Positions 12,222 through 19,506 of a stretch of 19,506 nucleotides of DNA are shown here, in pieces. Origin of the DNA: JAFGPS01 sp964570855 (lineage in GTDB: Bacteria; Planctomycetota; Phycisphaerae; Sedimentisphaerales; Anaerobacaceae); the NCBI GenBank assembly GCA_964570855.1, contig CAZMZR010000065.1:1-19506 (forward strand), in the 5' to 3' direction. The position numbers and the translations under genes are program-made. Every line of letters starts with the position of its first letter. Positions within the stretch are counted from its first letter, which is position 1. The notes under the pieces were generated by a model. The model was not told where the DNA came from, did not search any database, and saw only the letters and a program-made list of their open reading frames with translations.

Positions 12222-15200
12222 ATGGAAGCGGAAAAAAGCTCACAGGCCAAACGGCGAAAAAAAACCGGAAGACGAATCCTCATAATCATATCGGTACTGG
12301 TTGCCATTCTGATTGTATTCGTATTTCTCCTTGTGCCCGCGTTTATCTCATCCGAGAAAGGCAGGCAGATAATCCTGTCGAAAATCAATCAATCGATAGA
12401 CGGCAGAACCGATTTCGCCGACCTGTCGATGGGCTGGTTCAAAGGAATCAGAATTGCGGACCTGAGCTTCGATGACACCGCCGGTCTATTCTCACTGAAA
12501 GTCAAACAAATCGCCACGGAGCCGCACTACGGCGCACTACTAACAGGCAACCTGACCTTCGGCCAAACCACCATCGACCAGCCGAGGGTACGGATAAATC
12601 TCAAAGAAAAACCGCCTACGAAAATCACTCCCGCAGCGGCACCTAAATCCGCTCCGAAGGAAGCGGCGGGAATTACACTTGTCACCGATATCACAGTCAA
12701 CGACGGCAACGTAAAAGTCACCGACACAGACAATAAAACCGTCGAGCTGGCACAGATAAACTCCAACATCAACTTAAAACCGCCGGGAAAGCAATCCAGT
12801 TTCGATCTAAACATGATTGTGGCAGCCAACGACAAGCAATCGAAAGTTCAGGCGGACGGTCGAATCACTCCGGCCAAGACAAAAGAAAAATCCGGCTGGA
12901 CCTTAAAAGCCTCCGACGCCGATATTTCTGTCAAGGTCAACGATTTAGACATCGAATCGCTCGGACCGTTTTTTGCCCTGGCTGGAGTCGATATCGAAGC
13001 CAAAGGGAACATTTCGGTCGATGTGAAAAGCCGGTTAGTAAACAACCAAATTGAAAATCTCACAGGGATAGTCAGGGGGAGGAACCTGGATATCACCGCA
13101 CCCGGCTTGAAAGGAGACCGCATAACAAGCTCTGTTCTCGATGCCGATATCAAATCAACCGGCAACGAGCAAATGATAAACATCGACAATCTGAATCTTA
13201 AAACCGACTGGGCGGAAATCTCTGCCACCGGCAGCCTGCCGACAACGTTAAAATCTTTAGACAGTTTTCTCAGTGGCGAAGCCGATTACGATTTGAACGG
13301 CACTTTTACCTGCAACATAGCATCGCTGGCCTCACAAATGCCCGCAACCATCGGACTAAAGGAAGGAACAACAATATCATCCGGCCTGATTAAAGGTGAC
13401 ATACAAACTCTCGGCACAGCCGGTAAAAAGCAAATCCAGGCACAGGCCGAACTGACCGACTTGAAAGGCATGGTCGAAGGAAAGCAAATCGCCCTGTCCC
13501 AGCCTCTCAGGGCACAGGCACAAATCTCACCTGAAAAGACCGGAATAAATATAGACAAGTTACAGGTAACCGCACCGTTCGCAAATATAGATTGTTCCGG
13601 CAATACGGAATCATTGAAATACAGCGCCAACGCCAACCTTGCGCAACTACAGTCCGAGCTGGGACAGTTTATCGATATTGGCCCATACCGGATGGCCGGT
13701 GGACTTGCAAGCCAGGGGACAGTTTCGATCAATGAAAAACAGATTGCCGCGGCCGGTTCGGCGGCTATTGAGAATCTGCAAATCAGCTCACAGGAAAAAG
13801 GCAGTGCTTCCGAGCCGAAAGCAGATATAAAGTTCGCATTAGATATAGACAGAGATAATAACATTCTCAACGTAGGTTCCATCGAAGCGGTTGCCGACTT
13901 CGGACGCCTTAATGTGGAAAAGGCGGTCATACCCTTGAAGAAAGACTCAGCTACTGCCCTCAACGCAACGATTCAGGCAAGCAATGTCGATTTGGCAAAG
14001 TTACGTCCGTTTGCAGTTATGTTCCTATCTTTACCGAAAGAAATAGAACTGGCCGGGATAGCCGATTCACAAATATCCGTCAAAGGCGAAAAGCAGATTT
14101 ACGCAATTACAACCGATCCGACAAGAATCAAAAACCTGAAATTCGCTTACCCGGGGAAAAAACCCCTCGACCAAAACGATGTCTCGCTGGTTTTAGAGGC
14201 CGAGGTTAACACGGAAGAAGAAACATTCGACATCAAAAAAGTGGAACTGGAAAATCAGCTAATAAAGATACCCCAGGGCCGAGTCAGCCAAAAAAGGATA
14301 GACGGCAAAACAAAATTGACCGGGCAATTCGACTGTGAATATGACTGGTCGGCAATCAATACCATTGCCGGGCCGTACATGCCAGAGGGCCTGGAACTGC
14401 AGGGAAAAAGAAAAGACACGATTAATTTCACCAGCGAATATCCCACCGACCAAACGGACCAGCTCCTGTCGAATCTCAGCGCCAAGGCCGGATTGGGTTT
14501 CGAGAAGGCCGGCTACATGGGTTTGAATTTCGGTCCCACGGATGTGAACATTGTGGTCCAGAACGGGCTGCTGAAAATCATCCCCTTTTCAACAATCGTA
14601 AATGAAGGCTTGTTCAATTTCGCCGCCCAGGCGGATTTCAAACAGCAACCGGCGCTTTTCACGACCGACCAGCCGATGCAGATAATAAAAGACATTAAAA
14701 TCAACGACCAGACAACCGGAAAGCTTCTGAAATATCTCAATCCTATCTTTGCCAACTCCGCCAACGTCAGCGGCATAGCGAATCTTAACTGCGAAAAACT
14801 CAGCATACCCCTAAGCGAAGCGGCTAAAAACAAGGCCGAAATCGTCGGCACGGTTTCAATAAGCAGACTGAATTTACAGACATCCGATTTTCTCGGGCAG
14901 ATTCTTTCAATAGTCGGCGGCGGCGTTCGAGGAACGATTATAACAATCCATCCCACCAGATTTGTTTTGCGCGACGGCTACCTCAGATATGACAATATGC
15001 AAATGGACGTCGGCGATAATCCGGTAAACTTCGAGGGTGTCATCGGCCTGGACAAAAGCCTGGATATGAAAGTGACATTACCCTACACAACCGAAGGCAG
15101 AACCATAAGAATCGGAAGTACAAGCGCCAGAAGAGTTACGCTGCCAATAACAGGTACCGTTGATAATCCAAAGCTCGACGTTGGCAAACTGTTGGAAAAC

Positions 15201-15263
15201 CAGCTCAAGCAGGAATTAGAGGAGCAGTTGCGAAGGGGCATAGAAAATATTCTCAACAAATAA
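12222..15263 (+). CDS. AsmA-like large periplasmic protein (1013 aa)
   Basis: A basic cytoplasmic tip (KRRKKTGRR, about residues 10-18) is followed by one membrane helix (about 19-41), so the bulk is periplasmic. Right after the helix, the pattern ADLSMGWFKGIRIADLSF matches the start of AsmA-family proteins. The middle is long and beta-rich with repeated motifs of the form NxxxxNLNLKTDWAEISATG. The C-terminal ~120 residues (VLRDGYLRYDNMQMDVGD, then LPITGTVDNPKLDVGKLL) match the AsmA C-terminal region. AsmA-like proteins are linked to phospholipid transport and outer-membrane assembly. I chose the ATG at 12222; a GTG at 12219 and TTG at 12207 are in frame. A GGGGG run upstream is only a weak ribosome binding site. 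Confidence 0.85.
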   Translation: MEAEKSSQAKRRKKTGRRILIIISVLVAILIVFVFLLVPAFISSEKGRQIILSKINQSIDGRTDFADLSMGWFKGIRIADLSFDDTAGLFSLKVKQIATEPHYGALLTGNLTFGQTTIDQPRVRINLKEKPPTKITPAAAPKSAPKEAAGITLVTDITVNDGNVKVTDTDNKTVELAQINSNINLKPPGKQSSFDLNMIVAANDKQSKVQADGRITPAKTKEKSGWTLKASDADISVKVNDLDIESLGPFFALAGVDIEAKGNISVDVKSRLVNNQIENLTGIVRGRNLDITAPGLKGDRITSSVLDADIKSTGNEQMINIDNLNLKTDWAEISATGSLPTTLKSLDSFLSGEADYDLNGTFTCNIASLASQMPATIGLKEGTTISSGLIKGDIQTLGTAGKKQIQAQAELTDLKGMVEGKQIALSQPLRAQAQISPEKTGINIDKLQVTAPFANIDCSGNTESLKYSANANLAQLQSELGQFIDIGPYRMAGGLASQGTVSINEKQIAAAGSAAIENLQISSQEKGSASEPKADIKFALDIDRDNNILNVGSIEAVADFGRLNVEKAVIPLKKDSATALNATIQASNVDLAKLRPFAVMFLSLPKEIELAGIADSQISVKGEKQIYAITTDPTRIKNLKFAYPGKKPLDQNDVSLVLEAEVNTEEETFDIKKVELENQLIKIPQGRVSQKRIDGKTKLTGQFDCEYDWSAINTIAGPYMPEGLELQGKRKDTINFTSEYPTDQTDQLLSNLSAKAGLGFEKAGYMGLNFGPTDVNIVVQNGLLKIIPFSTIVNEGLFNFAAQADFKQQPALFTTDQPMQIIKDIKINDQTTGKLLKYLNPIFANSANVSGIANLNCEKLSIPLSEAAKNKAEIVGTVSISRLNLQTSDFLGQILSIVGGGVRGTIITIHPTRFVLRDGYLRYDNMQMDVGDNPVNFEGVIGLDKSLDMKVTLPYTTEGRTIRIGSTSARRVTLPITGTVDNPKLDVGKLLENQLKQELEEQLRRGIENILNK

Positions 15264-15307
15264 GAGTTTTACAAAAAATTATATTTTTAATTCCCACCCA
15301 ACTTAAA

Positions 15308-16756
15308 ATGAAAACAAGGAGTAAAACAATGCTATCGATTCTGTTCACTTTGCTGTTGAATTTTAACTGCACTTTTTTAGCGAGTTCTCCCAGCCAGGCA
15401 ATTCCGATCGAGCAATGGACTAAACAAGTCGGCGCCAGGACAATGCCGGAGAAAACAGAAGTTTATAACGTTGCCGATTACGGAGCCGTCGGAGACGGCA
15501 AAACACTCGATACAAAAGCGATACAGGCCGCCATCGATGCCTGTGCCTCTAAAGGCGGCGGAATTGTGACATTCAATCCCGGCGATTATCTTACCGGTTC
15601 GATTTTTATCAAAGAAGGTGTCAACCTTCGAATCGACAAAGGCGTGACAATTCTGGGCAGTCAGGACATAGCGGATTACCCGGAGATCGATACTCGCGCC
15701 GCCGGAATAGAACTGAAATGGCCGGCGGCTCTGATTAACGTAATCGACCAGAATAATGTTGCAATTACCGGAGACGGAATCGTTAACGCACAGGGAAAAC
15801 CGTTCTGGGACAAGTACTGGATGATGCGAAAACAGGACTACGAGCCGAAGGGACTTCGCTGGATTGTGGATTACGACTGCAAGCGACCCCGTACGGTTTT
15901 GGTGCAAAACTGCACCAATGTCACCATAAAGGGTGTAACCTTTCAACGGGCCGGCTTCTGGACCATACATATCCTTTACTCGAAATACGTCACCGTTGAC
16001 GGCGTCGTGATACAGAACAATCTCGGCGGCAGCGGACCGAGCACCGACGGCGTCGATATCGATTCTTCGCGGTTTGTCCTTGTCGAGAACTGCGATATCG
16101 ATTGCAACGACGACAATTTCTGTCTGAAAGCCGGCCGGGACTGGGACGGCCTCAGGGTAAACCGCCCCACCGAATACGTCGTGATTCGAAACTGTATCGC
16201 ACGCAGAGGTGACGGCCTTGTCACATTCGGCAGCGAAACATCAGGCAGCATCAGACACATACTGGCACAAAATCTCAAAGCGAGGGGAACCGATAACGGC
16301 CTGCGATTCAAATCGGCCAGAACAAGGGGCGGGACCGTCGAGGATATATATCTTCAGGATATGGAAATGGACGGCGTCGTCACGGTCATAAGAGTCTCGA
16401 TGAACTGGAATCCGAGTTACAGCTACTCATCCCTGCCGGAAGGCTACGACCCTGAAAGCATTCCGGAACACTGGAAAACCATGCTCAGGCGAGTCGAACC
16501 TCCCGAGCGGGGCATTCCCGAATTCAGGGACGTGCATATATCACGAATCAAGGCCACCGGAGCAAAAAAGGCCGTCTCTGCCGCGGGGACCGAAGAATCC
16601 ATCGTGAAAAGATTTTATTTCGATGACGTCGAAATCGAAGCCGAATCCGCCGGACAAATCTCATACGCACAAGGCTGGAAATTCAAAAACGTCTCAATAA
16701 AAACCAAAGATGAAAGTGAAATAGATATCGATAACTCCAGTGACATGGACCTTTAA
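15308..16756 (+). CDS. Secreted glycoside hydrolase family 28 (polygalacturonase-like), 482 aa
   Basis: GH28 enzymes cut pectic galacturonans and form a right-handed beta-helix. The signal peptide ends at about residue 31 (SPSQA). VADYGAVGDGKTLDTKAIQAA (read 55-75) is the family start. The catalytic aspartates are visible: STDG with D247 and NDD with D268-D269. The substrate-binding pair is R333 and K335 (GLRFKS). The usual GHG motif reads GDG at 301-303, so the conserved histidine is replaced by aspartate D302. A second ATG at 15329 has a well-placed AAGGAG (15316-15321), but that start removes the basic residues of the signal peptide, so I keep 15308 with some doubt. The next gene begins 28 bases on and is likely co-transcribed. 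Confidence 0.88.
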   Translation: MKTRSKTMLSILFTLLLNFNCTFLASSPSQAIPIEQWTKQVGARTMPEKTEVYNVADYGAVGDGKTLDTKAIQAAIDACASKGGGIVTFNPGDYLTGSIFIKEGVNLRIDKGVTILGSQDIADYPEIDTRAAGIELKWPAALINVIDQNNVAITGDGIVNAQGKPFWDKYWMMRKQDYEPKGLRWIVDYDCKRPRTVLVQNCTNVTIKGVTFQRAGFWTIHILYSKYVTVDGVVIQNNLGGSGPSTDGVDIDSSRFVLVENCDIDCNDDNFCLKAGRDWDGLRVNRPTEYVVIRNCIARRGDGLVTFGSETSGSIRHILAQNLKARGTDNGLRFKSARTRGGTVEDIYLQDMEMDGVVTVIRVSMNWNPSYSYSSLPEGYDPESIPEHWKTMLRRVEPPERGIPEFRDVHISRIKATGAKKAVSAAGTEESIVKRFYFDDVEIEAESAGQISYAQGWKFKNVSIKTKDESEIDIDNSSDMDL

Positions 16757-16784
16757 CAGGAATAAATAACCGAAAGGAAAAAAC

Positions 16785-17423
16785 ATGAACGCTAAAAAAG
16801 ACCGCAGGACATTCATAAAACAGGTCGCTGCAATCGGTTCCGGCTTTGTTCTTGCCGGCGGCAATGTGTCGGCGAGCGCTCAGGAGCCGGAATCCGATAT
16901 TTTCGAGGTGTTCAAGAAACGTCGTTCGGTCCGCAAGTTCAAATCGACACCGGTACCCGATGAGCATATAACAAAGATTCTGGAAGCCGCACGTTACGCC
17001 CCCACGCCGCGTAACCGACAGGACTGGAAGTTCATAGTAGTCAAAGACAAAACGAAAATCGACGAACTGAAGGACCAATGCATAAAAATGGCCGGAGACA
17101 ATTCGAAGCAGTACTACACAGACTATCTATCCGCACCGGTGTATATTGTAATACTCGCCGGGGCAAAGACGAGAAGTCCGGAAAACGAACTCCTTTCCGG
17201 CGCTGTTGCCGCCGGAAACATCTTCCTTGCCGCACGTGCTTTGGGATACGGCAGCGTCTTCTGCAGGAACTCCGTACCGGAGGAAATCGCACGCAAGGTC
17301 TTCAACATCTCCGACGATTATCAGTGGGTCTGCATTACACCGGTGGGTGTGCCGGACGAATGGCCCGAAACGCCGCCAAAGAAAAAACTGGAAGAATTCA
17401 TCGTCGAGAACCAGTTCACATAG
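16785..17423 (+). CDS. Tat-exported nitroreductase-family protein (212 aa)
   Basis: A twin-arginine signal is visible at the N-terminus: DRRTFIK (residues 6-12), then a hydrophobic stretch ending near SASA (about 33-36). The mature part is a nitroreductase fold: FKKRRSVRKFKSTPVPDEHI (43-62) holds the FMN phosphate-binding arginines, AARYAPTPRNRQDWKFIVV (71-89) is the next conserved block, and GAVAAGNIFLAARALGYGSV (141-160) is the conserved helix. Export by the Tat route fits a protein folded around bound FMN. The substrate cannot be told. A strong AAAGGA lies just before the ATG. It follows the GH28 gene on the same strand but has no evident link to pectin use. Confidence 0.85.
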   Translation: MNAKKDRRTFIKQVAAIGSGFVLAGGNVSASAQEPESDIFEVFKKRRSVRKFKSTPVPDEHITKILEAARYAPTPRNRQDWKFIVVKDKTKIDELKDQCIKMAGDNSKQYYTDYLSAPVYIVILAGAKTRSPENELLSGAVAAGNIFLAARALGYGSVFCRNSVPEEIARKVFNISDDYQWVCITPVGVPDEWPETPPKKKLEEFIVENQFT

Positions 17424-17446
17424 AATCAAGGTAAAGGTAACAAAGC

Positions 17447-17475
17447 AAAAGGCCGAGCTAAGTGCCCGGCCTATT
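17447..17475 (-). terminator. Intrinsic terminator of the sigma/anti-sigma operon
   Basis: The arms are 17450-17458 and 17464-17472 (AGGCCG with CGGCCT, one A-C mismatch, then GC with GC) around a five-base loop. On the minus strand the stem is followed by TTTTGCTTTG. On the plus strand the T content after it is low, so it is mainly the minus-strand terminator, though it may also slow read-through from the nitroreductase gene. Confidence 0.72.
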
Positions 17476-17499
17476 ATTGGATTGAAAAAACTTCAACCG

Positions 17500-18810
17500 C
17501 TATTGCGGAAGGGTGCTCTCAAGCTCGGCCAAAACGTCCGCATCGACGGTCTCGGCCTTCAGGTCACCGAAGATGACACGATATTCATTCTCCGAGACCT
17601 TCCATCGCATCAAAACCTTATCTGCGTCCTCCGGAGTAACAATTTCTCCGTAATAGGCAGGGTCATTTTTGTCCTGGACGAGCTGCATATAAAATGCTGC
17701 CAATCCTGTAATAGGCATTATTTTTTCCGTAAGCTCTCTGGTCCTTTCCTGCTCACTAATATCTCGATTTTCCTGCTGCATTCGATCCCGGGCCAGTTGA
17801 CTGCCCATGGCTTCCCCGGCCTTTGAGATTATGGTCATAAGATCAAGCTCCTCAGGATATGCGCCGGTCAGTTCGGCAAACAGTTCCAGCCCCTGGACAG
17901 CGGTCTCTTCATTAAAAGCCGGCATTTTGATAGGCCCGCCTGCAAGAGTCGTGTAATCTTCCGGTATTACAGGCTCGAATTCGGTCGCATCTACGGTGAC
18001 ATTCCACTGGAAATCGTGCATCACGGCGTGCATCTGAACTTCGCCTATCTGCATGTTCATCTCCGCCTGTACAGGCAGTTGAGTCACGACATCGACCCAT
18101 ATCTTGACGTCAACCTGGCCCATCATACCTCCCAGATAGTTGGGGTCGGAGGTTTGGAATCCCTCGACCTCAATACCGTCAATGCTTGAGATGCCGAGAC
18201 TTTCATATTTGCATTCCAGAATTTGTTTTATCATTAAACGCGGGTCATTGTTTTGTTGCTGCGTCTGCTCAACCATCTTATCATCGAGATCCATTTGCAT
18301 GTACTTCTTCTGACCGGGCATGATAACAATCATGGCCTTCTTCTGGGGCAGCATGTACATTTCCTGGGTGATACTCTCTCCACTGCCTGGCGCGAGCATT
18401 TCGGTCATCATTTTCATGCCGTAATCGTGTGACACGAGTATGGTCACATCCATTTCCTGGTCAATCGGCCGGCCGGCAACCATCTGACCCGAGGCGCTCA
18501 TACTCATCTGATACATGTAAACGCTAATCTGCTCGATACGGTTCAGCACATCCGCAAGAGCCACGCCGGATGTTCTGTTGAACATAAACACACCCGTAAA
18601 ACACGCGATTATAACAACCGCTGCAACGGCCATTTTTATAATCGGACTTTTCATAAGTATTCTCCCTATACCGACCGGTACGGCCGGCAGTTTTACTTCG
18701 CTTCTCTGCCGGGCTATCCGTATATCTTCGAATACTTTTTCATCTGTATCCGGATCGACACTCAGCTCAGCGTCTTTGAATAATCTTTTTATTTCATCTG
18801 CGGAATTCAT
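17500..18810 (-). CDS. Putative membrane anti-sigma or sensor protein paired with ECF sigma (436 aa)
   Basis: The cytoplasmic N-terminus (residues 1-55) is acidic and short. One membrane helix spans about 56-77 (MAVAAVVIIACFTGVFMF), and about 360 residues lie outside the cytoplasm. The outer domain (about 84-280) has a LolA-like or DUF2092-like look, with long beta strands rich in Met/Gln and a stretch VDVKIWVDVVTQLPVQAEM (224-242) typical of such lipoprotein-binding folds in planctomycetes. The C-terminal part (about 290-436) is mostly helical. The gene start overlaps the sigma gene stop as ATGA, with GAGGTG upstream, so translation is coupled. I infer a role in controlling that sigma factor; no zinc-binding ZAS motif is visible. 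Confidence 0.7.
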   Translation of the reverse strand: MNSADEIKRLFKDAELSVDPDTDEKVFEDIRIARQRSEVKLPAVPVGIGRILMKSPIIKMAVAAVVIIACFTGVFMFNRTSGVALADVLNRIEQISVYMYQMSMSASGQMVAGRPIDQEMDVTILVSHDYGMKMMTEMLAPGSGESITQEMYMLPQKKAMIVIMPGQKKYMQMDLDDKMVEQTQQQNNDPRLMIKQILECKYESLGISSIDGIEVEGFQTSDPNYLGGMMGQVDVKIWVDVVTQLPVQAEMNMQIGEVQMHAVMHDFQWNVTVDATEFEPVIPEDYTTLAGGPIKMPAFNEETAVQGLELFAELTGAYPEELDLMTIISKAGEAMGSQLARDRMQQENRDISEQERTRELTEKIMPITGLAAFYMQLVQDKNDPAYYGEIVTPEDADKVLMRWKVSENEYRVIFGDLKAETVDADVLAELESTLPQ

Positions 18811-19352
18811 ATTTTCACCTCACTATCAAGCAATGACCGCAGTTTTGTAATGGCATACCGATATCGGCCTTTGACTGTATTAACGGATGCTCCCTGTAGC
18901 TTCGCTACCCGGCGAAACGGTAAATCCAGCTCCATGTGAAGACTAACCACTTCCCGCTGCTCGTACGGCAATTCCTGCAGCGCCCTGCCGAGAAGCGTCA
19001 AGCGCTCGCTTAGAACCGCCCATTGATGAGGACTTCGTTCGGATGAACAGAGTAAATCCGCACTTTCGAGGCCGGTTTCACAACGCCTGCCTTTGTCACG
19101 CAGGTGGTTACGAACCCGGTTCATTACGCTCGTTACCAGGTAGTTTCTAAGACTGCCGGTTAAGCCGATGCGCTGTGCCGACTGAGCGAATTTGACAAAG
19201 ACATCATGAACGATGTCCTCGGCGGTATTGACATCGCCGGTGAGCACAACAGCTAACTTGAGCATCTCGATTTTGTACTTGTCATAGATCTGCCGTAAGG
19301 CACCGTTACGGCCCTGTTTGAATCTGAAAATAAGCAGCCTATCTTCTATCAT
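18807..19352 (-). CDS. ECF-type RNA polymerase sigma factor (181 aa)
   Basis: Region 2 spans about residues 16-90 (IYDKYKIEMLKLAVVLTG, then AEDIVHDVFVKFAQ), and region 4 spans about 115-177 (LQELPYEQREVVSLHMELD, then VNTVKGRYRYAITKLRSLL). There is no region 3, which fits the ECF group. The sequence style (LPFRRVAKLQGASVNTVKGRYRY) is that of planctomycete ECF factors that sit next to a one-pass membrane protein. The ATG at 19352 has no clear Shine-Dalgarno; a four-codon frame just upstream ends in TGA overlapping this ATG. Its stop overlaps the start of the downstream gene by four bases. Confidence 0.93.
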   Translation of the reverse strand: MIEDRLLIFRFKQGRNGALRQIYDKYKIEMLKLAVVLTGDVNTAEDIVHDVFVKFAQSAQRIGLTGSLRNYLVTSVMNRVRNHLRDKGRRCETGLESADLLCSSERSPHQWAVLSERLTLLGRALQELPYEQREVVSLHMELDLPFRRVAKLQGASVNTVKGRYRYAITKLRSLLDSEVKI

Positions 19353-19432
19353 GGCTTAGCCATTCAGCGAAAAATGATCATTCTTCACCCTATTACACAC
19401 CGAAGGAGCGAGTTTGGGTATAAAAAAAATGA

Positions 19433-19460
19433 ATTAGCTTTAAGCAGGGAGTCTTATCAA
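19433..19460 (-). promoter_or_regulatory. Possible promoter of the sigma/anti-sigma operon
   Basis: Read on the minus strand: TTGATA (19460-19455), a 16-base spacer, then GCTAAT (19438-19433). This is a moderate match to a housekeeping promoter. A perfect ten-base palindrome, AATGATCATT, lies downstream of it near 19374-19383 and could be a binding site. An ECF autoregulatory promoter could not be recognised. Confidence 0.3.
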
Positions 19461-19506
19461 ATTAAACGACCGCCAAACAGAGATATCCAACTACACTAAT
19501 GACTTA

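Noticed and set aside
13286..13963. 225-codon minus-strand frame inside the AsmA-like gene
   Set aside because: It is a shadow of a long GC-balanced coding region, without conserved motifs or translation signals.

Overview
The window reads as a chromosomal segment of an uncultured-type, probably anaerobic planctomycete of the Phycisphaerae. This is inference from gene content, not from a marker search. The main signs are an ECF sigma factor coupled to a one-pass membrane protein with a large exported domain, a DUF6498-like membrane protein, a short secretin with a long charged tail, a GH28 enzyme, and an archaeal-type (histidine, sulfide-using) Thi4.

Layout. Positions 1-1630 form an AT-rich accessory islet: a one-pass membrane protein of unknown function and a HigB/HigA toxin-antitoxin pair with a strong promoter, a double operator and a predicted leaderless toxin mRNA. 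A 749-base gene-free stretch follows (1628-2376). It contains a promoter-like sequence, several strong hairpins and a terminator-like hairpin with six Ts, together consistent with an undescribed noncoding RNA of about 250 nt. Next comes a multi-pass membrane protein (2377-3087). A TPP riboswitch with its own promoter and intrinsic terminator then controls a Thi4 thiazole synthase (3407-4153). On the minus strand lies a rimO-pgsA pair (ribosomal protein S12 methylthiotransferase and phosphatidylglycerophosphate synthase).

From 6244 everything runs on the plus strand up to 17423. A strong promoter and a helix-closed leader precede a secretin-like outer-membrane protein (6362-8110). A small conserved-looking protein with a hairpin-masked ribosome binding site follows (8233-8619). 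Then comes the core translation cluster rpsB-tsf-pyrH-frr (8886-12128), a 1013-residue AsmA-like protein (12222-15263), a secreted GH28 polygalacturonase-like enzyme (15308-16756) and a Tat-exported nitroreductase-like protein (16785-17423).

The last part, on the minus strand, is an ECF sigma factor (18807-19352) overlapping by ATGA a putative membrane anti-sigma or sensor protein (17500-18810). The pair ends in an intrinsic terminator that also separates it from the convergent nitroreductase gene.

Most of the window is ordinary core genome. The parts that standard families do not explain are RNA-level: the candidate ncRNA at about 1893-2147, the structured leader at 6277-6344, the masked ribosome binding site at 8210-8228, and the leaderless higB arrangement.
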